Assembly (NCBI GenBank): GCA_018303025.1
Contig: JAGVYZ010000017.1
Location: forward strand, 1 to 33,832
Direction: 5' to 3'
Source of the DNA: Candidatus Woesearchaeota archaeon
GTDB lineage: Archaea > Nanobdellota > Nanobdellia > SCGC-AAA011-G17 > GW2011-AR20
DNA length: 33,832 nt
The notes under the pieces were generated by a model. It was not told the DNA's origin. It did no database searches and was given only the letters and a program-made list of their open reading frames with translations. Numbering within the stretch: the stretch's first letter is position 1; the number at the start of each line of letters is the position of its first letter. The position numbers and the translations under genes are program-made. This document shows positions 22,292 through 29,526 of this stretch, one piece after another.

Positions 22292-22639
22292 TTATTTACG
22301 TCCTTGCATTAATTTTCTAGCTTCTATCTCAGTTTCTCTTAACATTAAAATATCGCCTATTCTGACAGGACCCTTGACATTTCTTCTTAATACTTTTCCA
22401 GCATCTCTTCCTTCCTGAACTTTGCATCTAACTTGAGTTGCTTCTCCCCTCATTCCAGTTCTTCCTGAAATTTCCTCTACTTGTGCAGGAAATGCTAATG
22501 AAAATAATCCACCAGAACTCTTAATACCCATAATTTCTCTTTTATCAATCTGAGTAGTATTACTTTGTTGTTGTCCTCTTTCTCTAGATTGTTGCTGAGA
22601 ACTTTTCTTTTCTTCTTTCTTAAATTCTTTTTTTGCCAT
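22292..22639 (-). CDS. rps28e: Ribosomal protein eS28 with N-terminal extension
   Basis: The conserved core [20 protein letters not shown] onward through [19 protein letters not shown] is typical of S28e, which is usually about 70 residues. Here about 40 extra residues precede it, rich in Lys, Glu, Gln and Ser ([15 protein letters not shown]). An internal Met (codon at about 22531) could give a near-normal protein. I keep the long form because the frame is open with no stop and lies 30 nt after the eL8 stop. Confidence 0.93.
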   Translation of the reverse strand: MAKKEFKKEEKKSSQQQSRERGQQQSNTTQIDKREIMGIKSSGGLFSLAFPAQVEEISGRTGMRGEATQVRCKVQEGRDAGKVLRRNVKGPVRIGDILMLRETEIEARKLMQGRK

Positions 22640-22669
22640 TTTATTTTTCTTTCGATGAAGACTTTCTTA

Positions 22670-23002
22670 TTAAGAAAGGCTCAATTCTTTAATTATGTGT
22701 CTGGATTCGCCTTCTTGAACTATTGCAACAGCAGATGTAGCTAAACCTAAACCAGCAGCCGCTCCCAATTCTTCTTTGCTTCCTACATTTATGCAAGGAA
22801 TTTTCTTCTCTTCACATAATAAAGGTAAATGCATAAGAATTTCTTTTGGATTTACATCATCAGCTATAACAACTAATTTAGCTTGTCCTTTTTCAACACA
22901 TTTGGTAACTTCATTAACCCCTTTCTTTAATTTGCCAGTTTTTTTAGCAATTTCAATAGCTTCATAAGCTCTCTCTTGTTTCTCTTTTGAGACTTCTGCC
23001 AT
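22670..23002 (-). CDS. rpl7ae: Ribosomal protein eL8 (L7Ae)
   Basis: A kink-turn RNA-binding protein of the large subunit; in archaea it is also part of box C/D, H/ACA and RNase P particles. KKGVNEVTKCVEKGQAKLVV, IADDVNPKEILMHLPLLCEE, and GSKEELGAAAGL are diagnostic. It is 110 residues, with Shine-Dalgarno TAGGAGG before the ATG. First gene of the operon. Confidence 0.96.
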   Translation of the reverse strand: MAEVSKEKQERAYEAIEIAKKTGKLKKGVNEVTKCVEKGQAKLVVIADDVNPKEILMHLPLLCEEKKIPCINVGSKEELGAAAGLGLATSAVAIVQEGESRHIIKELSLS

Positions 23003-23047
23003 TTTAATCCTCCTAGTTTAAAGTATAAATAAAATTTCAAACACGTA

Positions 23048-23055
23048 TTTATAAA
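23048..23055 (-). promoter_or_regulatory. TATA box of the eL8 operon
   Basis: TTTATAAA on the minus strand. The predicted start near 23026 gives a 24-nt leader carrying GGAGG. Confidence 0.65.
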
Positions 23056-23067
23056 ACTATTGCTTGA

Positions 23068-23087
23068 GTTGCATTGTGTTGCATTGT
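23068..23087. repeat. Tandem 10-bp direct repeat
   Basis: GTTGCATTGT occurs twice head to tail. The core TTGCATTGTTA recurs at 24131-24141 beside the transposase remnant. It could be a trace of an old insertion, but evidence is thin. Confidence 0.4.
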
Positions 23088-23143
23088 TACCTTAAAGGGT
23101 GCTAAGAGTTAAATTTTTAAGTTCCTACTTCTTTAGTAAAAAC

Positions 23144-23242
23144 ATGATAAAAATCAAAGGTGAAAAAAATCTTGAAAGAAAGATGAAAGAGTTAGAACCA
23201 AAGGGATTAAAGCACTTAAATAAGAGATTAAAAGAAATCTAG
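23144..23242 (+). CDS. Possible 32-residue charged peptide
   Basis: ATG at 23144 to TAG at 23240-23242. The peptide is Lys/Glu/Leu-rich and helical (starts MIKIKGEKNLERKMKELE). A TATA-like AAATTTTTAAG about 28 nt upstream would allow a leaderless transcript. It lies in the 362-nt gap between eL8 and the membrane-protein gene; I see nothing else in that gap except the tandem 10-bp repeat and promoters. It may be a remnant. Confidence 0.3.
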   Translation: MIKIKGEKNLERKMKELEPKGLKHLNKRLKEI

Positions 23243-23364
23243 GTTTGCTTTGCTCAAAAAGTTTGAAGATAGTAATATTGTGGTTTGTGTTGTTGAAAAA
23301 TGATTTTTTAATATAGTTTTTATAACCTAATAATTGTTTAATAATTGAATTTTTAAGTAAAAGA

Positions 23365-23823
23365 ATGACTCAGGGAATTTGGATTCTAAACTTTATTCTG
23401 TTAATGTTGGTAATTTTAGTTTATTTAGAAAATGTATTAAATTTCTTAAATAAAAGAATTTCTAAATGTAGAGAATTTATTAAAAATAATGAAAGTGTAT
23501 TTAGTCTTTTCTTTAGTTTTTTATTTGCAATAGAACAAGCATTTTTAATTATTTTAACTTATATATATCAAGAAAATAGCAAAATTCTTGTTTTAATAAT
23601 TAGTATTTTTGCCCTAATTGTAATTTTAACAGCATCATTAGAAAAGTTTATTTTAGAAATTAAAAGAAGATATGATAAAGAACAGATACAATGGATAGAA
23701 AGTTTAGTAGATTATAGATTAGAAAGTTATAGTGATAATATGTCTAGACTTTCTAAAAAATTAAGTGAAATAATGATAAAATTAAAGGAAAAAATGATAA
23801 AATTAAAATCAAAGGAAAAATAA
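23365..23823 (+). CDS. Small membrane protein with C-terminal coiled coil
   Basis: A 152-residue protein with hydrophobic segments at about 5-25, 46-67 and 73-92, followed by a charged helical tail (about 95-152). The tail includes near-repeats IMIKLKEKMIKLKSKEK. A TATA-like GTTTTTATAACC lies around 23313-23324. No family recognised. Its 3' end overlaps a small opposite-strand ORF by 15 bp. Confidence 0.55.
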   Translation: MTQGIWILNFILLMLVILVYLENVLNFLNKRISKCREFIKNNESVFSLFFSFLFAIEQAFLIILTYIYQENSKILVLIISIFALIVILTASLEKFILEIKRRYDKEQIQWIESLVDYRLESYSDNMSRLSKKLSEIMIKLKEKMIKLKSKEK

Positions 23824-23943
23824 TTTTTTACCTTCATTTTTTACTTTTTTTGTATCTTCTATATTCTTTTCAGTTTCTTTTAAGAGTTGTTCAATTTCTT
23901 TTTCTAGAATTTTAAGTTCTTCTTCTTTTTTAGACATAGACAT
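23809..23943 (-). CDS. Small coiled-coil ORF (44 residues)
   Basis: ATG at 23943 preceded by GAGGGGTGAT, a good Shine-Dalgarno, and by an AT-rich TATA-like stretch (about 23975-23990). The stop is at 23809-23811. The product is a charged heptad-like helix (KKEEELKILEKEIEQLLKET). A second in-frame ATG lies two codons in. The signals support a real gene, though the partner and role are unknown. Confidence 0.5.
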   Translation of the reverse strand: MSMSKKEEELKILEKEIEQLLKETEKNIEDTKKVKNEGKKLFFL

Positions 23944-23996
23944 ATCACCCCTCTTGTATTAATAAATATTATGTAATTTTTATATATAAATCTTTC

Positions 23997-24125
23997 TCAA
24001 ACAAATTTACCTGAAGAGAGTGATATCAAATCAAGCCATTTATTACCCTCTAACTTCAAATCAGTAGCCAATTCATAAGGGCATTTGTTTATAGCTTGAT
24101 GTTTTCTTATGAAGTTATAATAATC
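23997..24125 (-). pseudogene. Transposase C-terminal remnant
   Basis: An open stretch of 42 codons without a start reads DYYNFIRKHQAINKCPYELA, then GNKWLDLI and a stop. This is the typical C-terminal end of DDE integrase-type transposases (YYNF.R.H..L....P.E ... NKW..LI). The frame is closed by TGA just upstream (24126-24128), and no more of the gene is recognisable. It marks an old insertion in a decaying region. Confidence 0.7.
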
Positions 24126-24214
24126 TCATATTGCATTGTTATACAGATTTTTTTAATAAATATAAAAATAGATCACTCTTAATAAATTTAAAAGTGACAG
24201 TCCTTCTTTTTAGC

Positions 24215-24379
24215 ATGAATACAACTCAAATAAAAAAAGTAATGAAAAAGTACAAAGATGCTTGGGAAAAGCAGGATTCTAACCTAATTTTAGAATGTTT
24301 TACTAAAAATGGTATTTATCAGGAAAGACCTTATGAACAACCAAATGTTCCAGATATAACTTATCAACTCTATGTTTAA
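24215..24379 (+). pseudogene. Truncated NTF2-like (SnoaL-type) gene
   Basis: 54 codons from the ATG at 24215. MKKYKDAWEKQDSNLILECF and TKNGIYQERPYEQP match the first helices of the NTF2-like fold, where proteins are normally about 110-130 residues. After EQP the sequence diverges (NVPDITYQLYV) and stops, so about half the domain is missing. It lies next to the transposase remnant, which may have caused the break. Confidence 0.6.
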
Positions 24380-24463
24380 TGTTTATTGAAAAGTAATTTT
24401 TCTTTTTCCTAAAGACATTCTGCTTTCTTTTTATCGAAGATTTTTCTTAGTGTTTTCTTTTTC

Positions 24464-24493
24464 AGGACTTTTTCTTTTACAAAAGAAAAACCT
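24464..24493 (-). terminator. Hairpin at the 3' end of gltX
   Basis: On the minus strand AGG, TTTTTCTTTT, a short loop, AAAAGAAAAA and CCT form an extended stem that abuts the gltX stop codon. T-rich sequence follows. Consistent with 3'-end formation. Confidence 0.5.
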
Positions 24494-26172
24494 CACTTAT
24501 GTCCAAAAAAGAAAACTAATTTATTTTTAAGTTTTTTATCAAGTCTTAAGAATCCAAATCTTTCAGCCTGAATAACTTCATTCTCTTTTACCTTAAGCAA
24601 GTTTTTCTCTCCAAAACCATTAACAATAGAACCATCTTCTAAATAAACTTCAACATTTATTTTCTCATTTTCAGGCAGCCAGTGCATTATTCTTTCTCCT
24701 TTGCCCTTATATTCATCATGTGTCCTGGAATGAAAAGTAAATTTACTCGCTTCAAGAGTAAAATTCAAGCAATCCATTAATCTATAAAGTTTATTCTCAT
24801 TAAGCATGTCAAAATCTTTTCTTTCAATTAAAAAATTTTCATAAGTATTAAACTTCCTTCCTTTTTTCCTTAATTCAGGATGCAGGTTTAATTCAACTTT
24901 CTGTTTAGGTGCATTAGAAACTTTAATTTGAACAGGATTCAAAACAAAAAAATACCTGTTAGCTTTTTCATCAACTTCTTCTTTATTATAAGAAGAAAGT
25001 GTATCAAAACTAACATTGATATTATTTTTATTCATTCCTAAATCAAATATGAATTTAGACAAAGCTTCTGCCTTAAACCCTCTTCTTTTCAAAGCTAATA
25101 TTGTCAATAATCTAGGATCATCCCATCCTAATAATTTTCCTTGTTTAATTAATGCTCTAGTCTTAGAAGTGCTTTTAATATCATTAAAAATTAATTTTCC
25201 AGTGTAAATTGTTTCAGGATAATTCCAGTTAAAATAAGAATAAAGATATTTTTGTCTTACATCAGAAATTTGTAAGTCAATTCCTCTGATAATATGAGTA
25301 ACCCCTAATAATTTGTCATCAACAGCAGAAGCAAAATTTAACAAAGGCCAGACTTTAGCATTTTTCTCTAAAGGATGATTATTATTTTTATTATCTACAA
25401 TCCTGAATCCAGGCCAGTCCCGAGCAGCAGGATTGCTATCCATAATATTTGTTTTTATTCTATAAACAGCCTCACCTTCTTTATAGGAAGTAAACATTTT
25501 TTTCCATCTTTCCAATTGTTCTGTAACACTTAAATTCCTGCAAGGACATTCTATTTTTTTATCTCTTAATTTTCTATATTCTTTAACATCACAAGTGCAA
25601 ATATAAGCCCAATTTTTTTTAATAACAGTTTCAGCATATTTGTAATAAATTTTTAGCCTTGAAGATTGTATAACTTTCTTGGAAATATTAACACCTAAAA
25701 ATTTCAAGTCATTTTCAATCCATTTGTAAGCATCTTTTAAAGGATATTTTCCTTTAGGATCAGTATCATCATATCTTAAAATAAATTTTCCTTTATACTT
25801 TTTAACATAAAACCAGTTCAATAATGCCTGCCTGCTTCTTCCTAAACTTAAAGGACCATTTGCATTTGGTGCAAACCTCATCACAACATTTCCATGATGA
25901 ACATTTTCTAATTCATGCAATTCTCTTTTTTTCTCTTCTTTTTTATTATCTAATAATTCAGGGTCAATTTTCTCTATTTCATGAATCTGTTTTTCTAATG
26001 TCCAGGAATTAACTTCTTTTACAGTATCTTTAATATCTTTCATTAAATCTTTAATTTTTTCTTTAAGTTCAGGCTTTTCAGATAATATTTTTCCAATAAC
26101 AGCGCCTTCACTTGCCTTCCCATTAAACTTGACTGCATTTTGCAATGCATACTTTAAAATTAAAGTTTTCAT
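24493..26172 (-). CDS. gltX: Glutamyl-tRNA synthetase, archaeal type
   Basis: A 559-residue class I synthetase of the archaeal/eukaryotic GlnRS-like type: an N-terminal helical region (1-90), then the Rossmann fold starting MRFAPNANGPLSLGRSRQ. The HIGH motif is replaced by SLGR (109-112), and KMSKS is reduced to STSKT (333-337). Cysteines 192, 194, 209 and 211 form a likely zinc site. The C-terminal anticodon-binding beta barrel is complete (YEGKGERI-like region to GFLRLDKK). A TATA-like AATATTTATAC centred about 25 nt before the ATG predicts a leaderless mRNA. A hairpin follows the stop. Confidence 0.93.
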   Translation of the reverse strand: MKTLILKYALQNAVKFNGKASEGAVIGKILSEKPELKEKIKDLMKDIKDTVKEVNSWTLEKQIHEIEKIDPELLDNKKEEKKRELHELENVHHGNVVMRFAPNANGPLSLGRSRQALLNWFYVKKYKGKFILRYDDTDPKGKYPLKDAYKWIENDLKFLGVNISKKVIQSSRLKIYYKYAETVIKKNWAYICTCDVKEYRKLRDKKIECPCRNLSVTEQLERWKKMFTSYKEGEAVYRIKTNIMDSNPAARDWPGFRIVDNKNNNHPLEKNAKVWPLLNFASAVDDKLLGVTHIIRGIDLQISDVRQKYLYSYFNWNYPETIYTGKLIFNDIKSTSKTRALIKQGKLLGWDDPRLLTILALKRRGFKAEALSKFIFDLGMNKNNINVSFDTLSSYNKEEVDEKANRYFFVLNPVQIKVSNAPKQKVELNLHPELRKKGRKFNTYENFLIERKDFDMLNENKLYRLMDCLNFTLEASKFTFHSRTHDEYKGKGERIMHWLPENEKINVEVYLEDGSIVNGFGEKNLLKVKENEVIQAERFGFLRLDKKLKNKLVFFFGHK

Positions 26173-26206
26173 AAAAAAAAGTAATTTTACAAGTATAAAT
26201 ATTTAT

Positions 26207-26531
26207 CTATGAACTAACGCTTTTCAATTCAATTTTTACATCTATGCTAGGAATACCTCTTCTTGAAAGATTAATAAAAATCAAATTTTGAGCTTCTCTG
26301 GATAAAAGCTTATCATTCTGCGTTTCAAAGATAAGAGAACCATTATCCCTATTTACCCCCAGGTTCATAATATAAAACATCTCCTTCCCATCTAAACCTG
26401 TCAGAAGAAACAGGATACTGTTCCCTGGTTCCTCGTATACTTTCAACAATAGCAGGAATAACACTACCCTTATTACCATTCAAATTATTAAAGTAAAAAG
26501 AATATCTAAAATAGATTATCACATCATCCAT
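26207..26531 (-). pseudogene. Small gene split by a frameshift at a G5 run
   Basis: Two overlapping frames make sense only when joined. The first starts at 26531 (MDDVIIYFRYSFYF...) and reads to GDVLYYEPGG then a stop at 26349. The second carries VNRDNGSLIFETQNDKLLSR to the end at 26207. Both switch at CCCCC on the + strand (26356-26360; GGGGG in the mRNA). Removing one G would give one protein of about 107 residues reading YYEPGVNRDNG. No family recognised. A TATA-like sequence 25 nt before the ATG suggests it was or is expressed. Sequencing error, true decay or frameshifting are all possible. Confidence 0.6.
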
Positions 26532-26623
26532 TTTCTTGGAGTTAAAATTTGATTTATAAGAATGATTATATTAAAAAAAGTATTATGAAAAAGTGTTATT
26601 TTTCTTAAGTAGTAGGTTAGCTT

Positions 26624-26631
26624 TTTATAAA
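26624..26631 (+). promoter_or_regulatory. TATA box of the zinc-ribbon gene
   Basis: TTTATAAA centred 27.5 nt before the ATG at 26655, leaderless spacing. Confidence 0.65.
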
Positions 26632-26654
26632 TCAAAGGATTCTGCAATCCCACT

Positions 26655-27095
26655 ATGGTAAAATGCCCAAGCTGCGGTCACGAATTTGAAGATATAAAGC
26701 CAGGTATTTTCAGCAGACCAAATACAAGAAGTATTTTTTCTGATAATTCTTCAAGTATCTTTCCTAACAATAGACCAATGCCTATGCAATCACAGCCTTC
26801 TTATCAGCAACCACAACAGCAACCAGTTCAGCCACAACAACAAGAACAATCTCAACCAGTGCAACAGCCTTCTTATCAGCAGCCAGAGCAACAAAAACCA
26901 GTATTTCAGCCACAGCCTTCTTCTCAATCTTCATATCAATCACATTCTGAACCAGTAACACAGCAAAGACAGCATATTGCAATTACAACAGGTAATAGAA
27001 CAATAAGCCCAGAAGAACAAGAAAAGAGAAAAAGAGAACAAGAATCAGCAGCTCGCATTTTATCTTTCGCAGCTCAAGGCAAAAAAACTCGATAA
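26655..27095 (+). CDS. Zinc-knuckle protein with Gln/Pro-rich low-complexity region
   Basis: A 146-residue protein. It begins MVKCPSCGHEFEDI, a CPxCGH half zinc ribbon. Residues about 38-105 are low complexity, dominated by Gln, Pro, Ser and Tyr, with SYQQP repeated (YQQPQQQP, YQQPEQQ). The C-terminus (about 112-146) is a charged helix (SPEEQEKRKREQESAARIL) ending in a basic KKTR. The composition resembles prion-like domains that drive condensation, which is unusual in a small archaeal genome. A leaderless start is likely. The function is unknown; nucleic-acid association is inferred. Confidence 0.7.
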   Translation: MVKCPSCGHEFEDIKPGIFSRPNTRSIFSDNSSSIFPNNRPMPMQSQPSYQQPQQQPVQPQQQEQSQPVQQPSYQQPEQQKPVFQPQPSSQSSYQSHSEPVTQQRQHIAITTGNRTISPEEQEKRKREQESAARILSFAAQGKKTR

Positions 27096-27097
27096 AT

Positions 27098-28546
27098 TTA
27101 TTTTGAAAAAATTTCTCTTATTTTCATTTTAGCTTCTTTAATTTGTTCATCGCTTAATTTAATTCCTTCTAAAGTATGTTCAGGCTCGCTTGTAATAGAG
27201 TAAATTCTTTCTTCAGACTCTGCTTGTCTTTTCATACCCATAGGCAATTCAGGAGCAAATCCTATTGCTTTTTGAACATCTTCTGGAAATTTTCCAGGAT
27301 CAGCAGTTTCATAAATAACTGCCAATTGAGAAGGTTCAATAAAATGTTCTAAAGCTCTCCACCCTACTGCTCCATGAGGATCAAGAATAACTCCAAATCG
27401 TTCATAAACATCTTTCATTGTTTTATAATGTTCTGGATTAGTTACACTTATTGAAACAATATCTCGCCTCATTGCATCAATATCAGGCATAATATCAATA
27501 ATTCCTTCTCTAATAACTTTTTTAGTTATAGGGTCTCTTTCATCAAACATATGTCCATTATAAAAATCAATTAACCTTGCTAAATTACCTGGATGAGAAA
27601 CAATCATTGCTGAAGATGGTGATTCTTTAGAACTACTAACAACATATTTTCCAGTTCTTAAAAAATCAGGAAATTCAGTATTTTCATTCACTCCACAAAT
27701 AATTTTTCCAATAGGCAAACCCATTTCTTTTGCAATTACAGTTCCCATCATATCCCCAAAGTTTCCAGAAGGTATGCTCATAATTACTTGTTCTCCATTT
27801 GCAATTCTTGAATAAGCAAAGAAAGGATAAACAGCTTGGGGCAATAATCTTCCAACACTAATTGAATTAGCAGAAGTTATTCTTTCTTCATCCCCAAATA
27901 TTTCACCTGCAAATTTTTTATCACCTAAAATAATCCTTGCAAGTGCCTGGCAAACATCAAAATCTCCATTTACTTCAAAAGCATAAACATTTCCCTTTAA
28001 TGTAGTCATTTGCCTTCTCTGACCATCACTAACTAAACCTTTAGGAAAGAATACAATATTATCAACATTATCTAAGCCATATAAAGCATCAGCAACAGCA
28101 CCGCCAGTATCACCGCTAGTTGCAACTATAACCATTCTTTTAAGGCTTCTTTCACCAAGAAAATAATTAAGTGCTCTTCCAAAAAATCTCGCAGCATAAT
28201 CTTTAAATGAATATGTAGGTCCATTAGTTAACCACAAAATATGAGTTCTATCAGTAACATGCTGAACATTAGTTAGAATTTTATCTTCAGAATATGCATC
28301 ATTTAATAATTCTTCAAGTTTTGCAAAAGGAATTTCAGAACCAAGAAATAGATTAAGAACTTGAAATGCAATTTGTGAATATGATTGCTGAGACATATCT
28401 CTTATTTGTTCAGAAGATAGTTTAGGAACATTCCCTCTAGCCATCATATACAAACCATAATTAGAAGCCATTCCGTTTAATAAAGCAGTTTGAAAATTTA
28501 CTATCTCTAATTTATTATTTGTACTATAATAAGTAACAGGTCTCAT
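27098..28546 (-). CDS. thrC: Threonine synthase
   Basis: A PLP enzyme converting O-phosphohomoserine to threonine. From the ATG at 28546 (482 residues): YYSTNN near the start, TNGPTYSFKDYAARFFGRAL with PLP lysine K115, ATSGDTGGAVADAL (phosphate-cup region), IPSGNFGD, and a complete C-terminus. It resembles the longer bacterial/yeast-type ThrC. An in-frame upstream ATG (28564) is disfavoured because TTTATAAA (28568-28575) is centred 25 nt before 28546, giving a leaderless start. It is a single gene; no other threonine-pathway gene is visible here. Confidence 0.93.
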   Translation of the reverse strand: MRPVTYYSTNNKLEIVNFQTALLNGMASNYGLYMMARGNVPKLSSEQIRDMSQQSYSQIAFQVLNLFLGSEIPFAKLEELLNDAYSEDKILTNVQHVTDRTHILWLTNGPTYSFKDYAARFFGRALNYFLGERSLKRMVIVATSGDTGGAVADALYGLDNVDNIVFFPKGLVSDGQRRQMTTLKGNVYAFEVNGDFDVCQALARIILGDKKFAGEIFGDEERITSANSISVGRLLPQAVYPFFAYSRIANGEQVIMSIPSGNFGDMMGTVIAKEMGLPIGKIICGVNENTEFPDFLRTGKYVVSSSKESPSSAMIVSHPGNLARLIDFYNGHMFDERDPITKKVIREGIIDIMPDIDAMRRDIVSISVTNPEHYKTMKDVYERFGVILDPHGAVGWRALEHFIEPSQLAVIYETADPGKFPEDVQKAIGFAPELPMGMKRQAESEERIYSITSEPEHTLEGIKLSDEQIKEAKMKIREIFSK

Positions 28547-28567
28547 TTTAATAAAACCAAGCAAAAG

Positions 28568-28575
28568 TTTATAAA
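28568..28575 (-). promoter_or_regulatory. TATA box of thrC
   Basis: TTTATAAA centred about 25 nt from the ATG at 28546; it selects that start over 28564. Confidence 0.65.
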
Positions 28576-28615
28576 GCTAATTTTTTCTTTACCTTTTACC
28601 TGATTAAGTTTTTAG

Positions 28616-28660
28616 CAGGTTCGTGAAGATATTTTGGGTTCATGAAGGGAGAATCCCTTA
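28616..28660 (+). repeat. Repeat array F upstream of the uL1 operon
   Basis: A head CAGGTTCGTGAAG (28616-28628) is followed by a complete copy GGGTTCATG, stem AAGGGA, loop GAA, stem TCCCTT (to 28660). TGGTGCAACCCTAACCC after it looks like a piece of another copy's hairpin. The closing stem pair here is A-T, where other copies have T-A or G-C. Confidence 0.85.
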
Positions 28661-28712
28661 TGGTGCAACCCTAACCCGTACAACTACAATAGTTCAGTAG
28701 GAGGGAAATAAA

Positions 28713-29525
28713 TTGGATAAAGGTCAAATATTAGAAACAATAAAACTTGTAAAAGAACATTCTCCTAAAAAGAAATTCAACCAGACCTTAGATATGATTG
28801 TTAATTTAAAAAATCTTAATCTTAAAAATCCAAATGAAAATATGGACTTATTTATTACAGTGCCTCATAAAATAAAAAAGCCAAAGATTTGCGCTATTGT
28901 AGGTCGGGAATTAGAAACATCAGCAAAGATTTTTGATAAAGTAGTTAACATAGAAGAATTAGAAGTATTAAAAAAAGACCAGAAAGAAGTAAAAAGACTT
29001 TCTAATCAATTTGATTTCTTTATTGCTCAGGCAAATTTAATGGCTGGAATAGCAACAGCATTCGGTAAAATTCTAGGTCCTAGAGGTAAAATGCCAAATC
29101 CAAAAGCAGGTGGAGTTGTTTTGCCAAATTCTAATTTAGAGCAGGTAAAAGAAAAATTTAATTCTTTAGTCCAGATAAAAACAAGAAAAGAATTAGTAAT
29201 AAAAACTCCTGTTGGAAAAGAAAACATGAGTGATGAAAATATTTTAGAAAATACAATGTTAATTTACAATGCTTTAATTCATGCATTGCCTCAAGAAGAA
29301 GCAAATGTTCGCGAGGTAATATTCAAGCTTACAATGGGCCCAGCAATAAAAGTTGGAGCAAAGAAAGAAGATATTTTAGCAAAAGTAGTAAAAGAAACAA
29401 AAAAAGAACCTAAAAAAGAAAACAGGTTCGTAAAGGATTCCAAGTCCATAAAGGATTCCAAGTCCATAAAGGATTCCAGGTCCATAAAGGATTCCAGGTT
29501 CATGAAGGGTGGAACCCTTATATAA
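28713..29525 (+). CDS. rpl1: Ribosomal protein uL1 with repeat-built C-terminal tail
   Basis: The start codon is TTG at 28713, with GGAGGG 10 nt upstream (28700-28705 region). The core is typical L1: ILGPRGKMPNPKAGGVVLP, a stretch that binds 23S rRNA, and MGPAIKVG. Archaeal L1 is about 215-220 residues; this one is 270. The last 34 residues (from about 237) come from the dispersed repeat: an 18-nt unit translated as KDSKSI or KDSRSI four times, then RFMKGGTLI from a complete copy whose end supplies the TAA. L1 proteins often repress their own operon by binding the mRNA leader. It is the first gene of uL1-uL10-L12. Confidence 0.95.
   Translation: MDKGQILETIKLVKEHSPKKKFNQTLDMIVNLKNLNLKNPNENMDLFITVPHKIKKPKICAIVGRELETSAKIFDKVVNIEELEVLKKDQKEVKRLSNQFDFFIAQANLMAGIATAFGKILGPRGKMPNPKAGGVVLPNSNLEQVKEKFNSLVQIKTRKELVIKTPVGKENMSDENILENTMLIYNALIHALPQEEANVREVIFKLTMGPAIKVGAKKEDILAKVVKETKKEPKKENRFVKDSKSIKDSKSIKDSRSIKDSRFMKGGTLI
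29423..29522 (+). repeat. Repeat array G: four 18-bp head units plus one complete copy, inside uL1
   Basis: Units at 29423-29440, 29441-29458, 29459-29476 and 29477-29494 are versions of CAGGTCCATAAAGGATTC. A complete copy follows at 29495-29520 with stem AAGGGT (29505-29510), loop GGA and stem ACCCTT (29514-29519). The period is a multiple of three, so the frame is kept. Confidence 0.9.
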
Positions 29526-29526
29526 A

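Noticed and set aside
28661-28712. uL1-binding site in its own mRNA leader.
   Set aside because: Such sites are known in archaea, but I could not find a convincing copy of the 23S-like structure; the leader is dominated by repeat sequence.
29509-29526. GTG start of uL10 at 29509.
   Set aside because: The added residues come from the repeat. The ATG at 29527 begins the family N-terminus.
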